Of a stretch of 64,000 bases of DNA, positions 59,594-64,000 are shown one piece after another (the first letter of the stretch is position 1; each line of letters opens with the position of its first letter). Source of the stretch: Mugil cephalus (lineage: Eukaryota > Chordata > Actinopteri > Mugiliformes > Mugilidae); contig NC_061776.1 of NCBI RefSeq assembly GCF_022458985.1, positions 2,393,075 to 2,457,074 on the forward strand. Direction: 5' to 3'. The notes under the pieces are model-generated. The model worked only from the letters and a program-made list of their open reading frames with translations. It was not told the origin of the DNA and ran no database searches. The position numbers were made by a program, and so were the translations under genes.

Positions 59594-59817
59594 ATGCACC
59601 GACTCTTGCTGCTGTTTCTGGCCGCCGCGGCGGCCTCTGTCTTCGGCCTCCCGAAGTCGGACGCCGGGCCCTGCGTCGCCCCGCTGCAGTGGGAGGGTAG
59701 GTGGGTGCTGTACGACCACAGCACCGGGAGGAACAACCGGGCTGCGGTTTCCTACGACGGCCTGAACAAGAGGATCCGAGTCCTGCAGCAGCACAAGAAA
59801 CACACCCCGTGTCAGAG
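59594..59817 (+). CDS. epdr1: EPDR1 exon 1
   Basis: Signal peptide through HTPCQ plus AG of the Arg codon. It is followed by GCAAGA rather than GT; the conserved C-[QK]-R junction and phase 2 fix this boundary. Confidence 0.85.
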
Positions 59818-62800
59818 GCAAGATATTTAAACACCCTGTTATATTTTGGGGTGAATTTGACCACATTCAGTGCTTAAAGTCTCTAAATATATATTGCAAA
59901 CATGAAGTATCTGACACATAAACTTGGGAAATGTTTTAATTGTAATCGTTTTTTTGAATGTTTAAATTGTTGGAGTCAAATCGACCCCAAGAATAAAAAT
60001 GTTTGTAAATTGGAAGATAATAGGAGGGTTATTATAATTTATTTTTGTAATATATTTTTATAAATTAATATCATCAAGGGAAATTGCTTGGTCACAGTAG
60101 CTTAGTTGCACATAAAATAATAATAATAAAAACACTCTCGAGAACCACAAATAAAAAGAAAGATAAAACAAGATAAAAATAAAAATAAATAACAATATGT
60201 GTAAAATCTACTAAAATAAAGTATGAGTAAAAAAAATAGCAAATTAAAATAAAAATAGTATAAGCAAAAATACTATATAGATTTGGCATATAAACAAATG
60301 TACAAGAAATAGAGATAAAGACGGTCTTCCTCATAAGCTACTCTTCATAAAGGCTAATGGCTTCATTAATAACTAATGAACCATTTCCCGTTGTTGTTGT
60401 TTTGTATTTTATCATCTGTAACATTTACTTTTGGTCTGTGGGTTTACTCCACGTTAATCTCTTACAGTTTCATGCGCTGTGCACGGAGGCTCTTGCAGGA
60501 CTGAAGTCTGGAGTTGTGAAATACTCTCTGGCTGGTAAACAAGGACTCGGCCTGTTAATCGACCCTGATTTGTTTAGTTTGCAGGGCGCCTTTAGCCCCA
60601 TCTCGTTCTGCAGTTCGCAGAGAACAATAATCTGCTAAAGATATGTGGAGGCCTCGTCTTTAGCATCTGAAACCGGAGACAGGGTCGTGGGGAGGGAAGG
60701 ACGACCTGGTGCAGATTAGCGACTTTAGCGGATGAAGTGTTTCTGATAGGAAGGAGTCAGAACACACACAGTGGATCACAGTTTGTGTAGTTTGGGGCTG
60801 TGCAATGCAGACCAGTCAGAGGGTCCAACCTGACCCCTGATGAAAGCTCCTATAATAGAGAAGCGAGCATCAGTTTCTACCAGGATACGTTATGGGAAGA
60901 AGACATAACCGATGGAGGCAGTGTGAAGCTTTGGTCAGTGTTCCACTGGTAGACCGCGGGTTCTTGACACATAGCTCCTACCTGAGCTTGTGGACCCTGA
61001 ACACACCTTTGTGGATATAGTATCCCCCCACATCGGCCTCTTTCAGTAGGAAAATGCTCCCTGGTTCAGGAAAAGTCTGAGGAACAGCAATGACAAGTTC
61101 AAGTTCTTGACTTGGCCGTGATACCGTGTGCAGCCTTTCATGGAATCTCAGGGCTAACACCGAGACAAACGGCCATTCACATTCACACTCAGGGTCAATT
61201 TAGATTCACCAGTTAGCCTAACGAGCATGTCTTTGGAGGTGGGGGGACACTGGAGTCCCCAGAGACACAGGGAGAACCAACTCCACCCAGAAAGGACCGA
61301 GCTGGACTCAAACCTTCTCGCTGTGCTAACCACCGACGCTGCTGCTGCACCGACCCCACCTCACAACTTTCACTGTGCATTGTACCGTGTATAACTGTGC
61401 AAACCTATCTCATCTCACTACCTCTTATAAACAGTTCCCCCTAAAGAACCCTCTAACCTCGCTTCCCTGCTCCTTACTCTCCTCCTCCTCCAGGTTCTTC
61501 GAGTACATCTACTTGTATAAGAGCATGGTGATGTTCCAGATTGACCAGAAGACGAAAGACTGCTCAAAGATCGCTCTGACAGAGGCCTGGGATCCCTTTG
61601 ACATCCCTGACAACTCCACCTTTGAGGACCAGTACTTCATCGGTGGCCCCGGGGACAGTGTGGAGGTTCAGGAGTGGTCAGACAGGAAGCCGGCGCGTCA
61701 GCGTAAGACTGGTTTTTAACATACGACCGAACCGATGGTAGCAACAGCACCAAAAAGACCAAAGAAAATCATAGAATATGACCCCCTTGGTCCGCTTCCA
61801 TTCATTTAATTCTTGTCAGCCTTCAGGCAACCCCCAATTTGTTCCCAGGGTACAACTCACCTGGGAGTGCAGCCCATTGCTCCAACTGTACACTTTATTG
61901 TGTGAACAAATGGCAGGAACAAATTTCCCCACTGTGGGAGAATTAAGGTTACAGTGTCATGAACATGATTCAGCGTTATGAGCCATATGTTTGGATAGTA
62001 CAGTGGTTAGTGATGCTGGTTAAATACTTCTGTTTTGAATTCAAATGCAGCTAATTAAGAGTAATAGGGAATAGTTCCCTCTCTGGTTGTTGTGCTTTAT
62101 TATACTTTGATAATTAATTCTACTATCAGATTCAAACTGCATCATTTCATTTAGTATATTTGAGAAGTTGAAAAATGTTTCTTTAATTTGGGCCACAGCT
62201 TGTCATCAAGGGGTGATTAAAGGGTCCTGAAGTCAGACCAGTTGAAAAGAACCACGGATGTTTACTAAAAAAGAAAGTATGGCGTACCTGTAATTGATGT
62301 AACTGTGTGTATTGTTGTTGATGTTTCTTTTGCTAGTGTGTTAACGGCTGAATCGGCATTACACATTTGTTAGTCCGCCCACCAAATTTCACCACCAGGT
62401 GCTACTGCGTACGACGCAAGACGACACCGGAAATCGTTAGTCTGGACGTTCTTTGCAGTTTTCAGTAGATCGTTGATTTAAAAAAAGACATTCAAGGTGA
62501 AACGGCGAGATCGGAAAAAGAAAAAGAAACAGTGGCTCATAGCATGCCGTGGCATATGCTAATAATGCGGCGGACGAAGACTGCAGTGCTAAGTCGATCT
62601 GTCGATCTATCTAGCTGTCTATACCTGCATGCAGTGAGCCACTGTTCTGTTTTGGCGCGTTTATCCTGAAGCTACTGTTTCTCTTCGAGCTGCCCTGACG
62701 TCTCCTCGTCTCTCCATCAGATGAGACCTGGGTGGGCGTTTACACCATGAAGGACTGCTACCCGGTGCAGGAGACTTACGTCAGGAACAGCAGCGTCACC

Positions 62801-62914
62801 ACCTCCACCCGATTCTTCAACCTCGAGCTGGGCATCAGCGACCCCGACGTCTTCACCCCGCCGAGCACCTGCCAGTCCGCCCGCCCAAAGAGGATGGCCG
62901 ATTTCGGCTGCTGA
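59594..62914 (+). CDS. epdr1: Ependymin-related protein 1 (EPDR1), 3 exons
   Basis: Joined exons give 627 nt (208 aa). A signal peptide (MHRLLLLFLAAAAASVFG) is followed by the ependymin fold: Cys at 27, 73, 98, 157, 195 and 208, QWEGR at 32-36, SYDGLN at 53-58, FFEYIYLYK at 76-84, CSKIALTEAWDP, NSTFEDQY (N-glycosylation at Asn115), GVYTMKDCYPVQETY, NSS (Asn167), and FTPPSTC near the end. EPDR1 is a secreted/lysosomal lipid-binding glycoprotein of the ependymin family; the order and spacing match mammalian EPDR1 rather than the shorter fish brain ependymin. Intron 1 seems to use a GC donor. NOL7 lies head to head 853 bp away. Confidence 0.92.
60060..60350 (-). mobile_element. LINE 3'-end fragment, antisense (EPDR1 intron 1)
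   Basis: TCATCAAGGGAAATTGCTTGGTCACAGTAGC, an AAAATAAAT-rich stretch, then CTCATAAGCTACTCTTCATAAAG. It is related to 32480-32790. Confidence 0.5.
61162..61355 (-). mobile_element. SINE-type repeat copy, antisense (EPDR1 intron 1)
   Basis: CATTCACATTCACACTCAGGGTCAATTTAG, then CATGTCTTTGGAGG, GGGAGAACCAACTCCACCCAGAAAG, and GTGCTAACCACCGACGC are the antisense words of the repeat at 17524-17665. It ends 138 bp before the EPDR1 exon 2 acceptor. Confidence 0.62.
61494..61702 (+). CDS. epdr1: EPDR1 exon 2
   Basis: Acceptor TCCTCCAG, donor CAGC|GTAAGA. It encodes FFEYIYLYKSMVMFQIDQK through EWSDRKPARQ. Confidence 0.92.
62721..62914 (+). CDS. epdr1: EPDR1 exon 3 and stop
   Basis: Acceptor TCCATCAG; encodes (H)ETWVGVYTMKDCYPVQETY through MADFGC and stop TGA. 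Confidence 0.93.
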
Positions 62915-64000
62915 GGCTCCCGCCCAGACCTCGTCTTAGGCTTTAGATATCATCAAATGTTTGAGCTCAAATGGCTTTAATGGAGTAAACGAGCAGGTTT
63001 AATAATTACTAAATATGCTTAGTGTAAAAGTACAGAAATGTTAATCTGTAACAGTAAAATATGAGATGTGACTGATATACTGACATGTATTTACTACAGT
63101 CAGCCTGTGTGATCTAGTGGTTCCCAGCACATGGTTCATCGAGGACACGAAACCGACAAATGTTCAGCTTCTTCTTAGTCTAAGCTTCTGCTTATTTTTC
63201 GGACTTTTCTGTAACGCTTAAATTTGTTCTGCCAAAAAGGTTCTTAAAGTTTAGAGTGTAAAATTACTCATCTGTGGTCGCCAGCGTGTTTCAAAATGAA
63301 CGATTTTGAATGGGATTTATTAGCAGAAAGTACTACAACGGTTCAACCAGTGTGTGGAAATACTTCACTAAAGGTGAGGCTCATACTACCATGATATGTC
63401 AGTCCTTTGTCCATATGTGAAATAGAAGACTTTGGTGATATACTGTTTTGTTGTTGTTATTTTTTTGTTTGTTTGTATGTTTTTTTAAAACATTTTTACA
63501 TTTACATTATATTACAGGGCTCTCGTGTCATTGAGTATGAGACACACGCGTTTCAATTTCACATTTCAGTTTTCAAGTACAGATGCCACGCATGACATCC
63601 CTCCTGCTGAAACATCATATAACTCGCTGCACACAGATTTGAAAAGAGATTAGTGATCTATGAATAAATGAGGCAAAGGTTGGCCGCTGTTCTCAATCGA
63701 CGACCAATCTGAAAATATCAGCGGCCAATCAGAAAATAGTATTTGTTGTTGCAGGGTGAAATAGGAGCGCCCTAACCACGCCTTGCACAAATGCGAGAAA
63801 ATGTGCACTTGTCAAAGAAGAGCATGAAGTGGCACTCTGGTAAAGATCTGCTAATCACTTCATTTATTATTATAACTTTACAATAGTTGCTTATTACAGT
63901 CAGGATTTTTTGCTTATGAATCATGGTAGGTTACCTTAAAACATAGATTTCAATACTTTTTGCTGTGGTTTTATTAGTGACGTCATTGACTAGGCAACGT
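62915..64000. other. EPDR1 3' UTR and downstream DNA
   Basis: No further gene recognised. The EPDR1 3' end is not certain; an AATAAA occurs at 63663-63668, about 750 nt past the stop. T-rich runs lie near 63450-63490. Confidence 0.45.

Overview
This window is vertebrate nuclear DNA, most likely from a ray-finned (teleost) fish. Genes are split into short exons with GT-AG introns, the intergenic DNA is AT-rich, and there are many (CA/GT)n tracts. The repeat load is fish-like: hAT miniature elements with 8-bp target duplications, Tc1/mariner pieces, a Harbinger relic, LINE 3' ends and tRNA-like SINE pieces. There are no bacterial operons, CRISPR arrays or phage genes. Gene identities come from my own translation and splice-site reading compared with remembered family features; no database search was possible.

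Layout, left to right. (1) 1-16.7 kb: the 5' part of a RETREG1 (FAM134B)-like ER-phagy receptor gene on the minus strand. Three coding exons lie at 16530-16723, 14203-14309 and 13876-13906; the rest of the gene runs off the left edge behind an intron of at least 13.8 kb filled with transposon relics. (2) 16.8-21.1 kb: intergenic DNA with a SINE copy, hAT pieces and a tandem GT/TTAGGG-type repeat. (3) 21120-21956: the uninterrupted coding exon of RNF182, a membrane-anchored RING E3 ligase. (4) 22-26.9 kb: intergenic DNA ending in the CpG-rich RANBP9 promoter, which is split by a 1.08-kb hAT element with a perfect 8-bp target duplication. (5) 26902-49728: complete RANBP9 in 14 coding exons (601 codons plus stop), a scaffold of the CTLH/GID ubiquitin ligase. 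(6) 54310-58740: complete NOL7 on the minus strand (8 coding exons, 228 aa), tail to tail with RANBP9. (7) 59594-62914: complete EPDR1 (3 exons, 208 aa), head to head with NOL7, with a probable GC-AG first intron.

The order RNF182-RANBP9-NOL7 matches human 6p23. However, MCUR1, which in human lies between RNF182 and RANBP9, is not detectable, and the outer neighbours (RETREG1-like, EPDR1) differ from the human ones. The genes are not an operon. RNF182 and RANBP9 both concern ubiquitin ligation and RETREG1 concerns ER turnover, but nothing here shows co-regulation.

I found no clearly new biological system. The strongest unusual signals are: the hAT insertion separating ETS/CCAAT-like sites from RANBP9; a decayed second copy of the RANBP9 start-codon region inside its own intron 1; a 165-bp-arm inverted repeat ending 200 bp before a 23-nt RANBP9 micro-exon; the GC-AG intron of EPDR1; and a nested hAT-in-mariner insertion.
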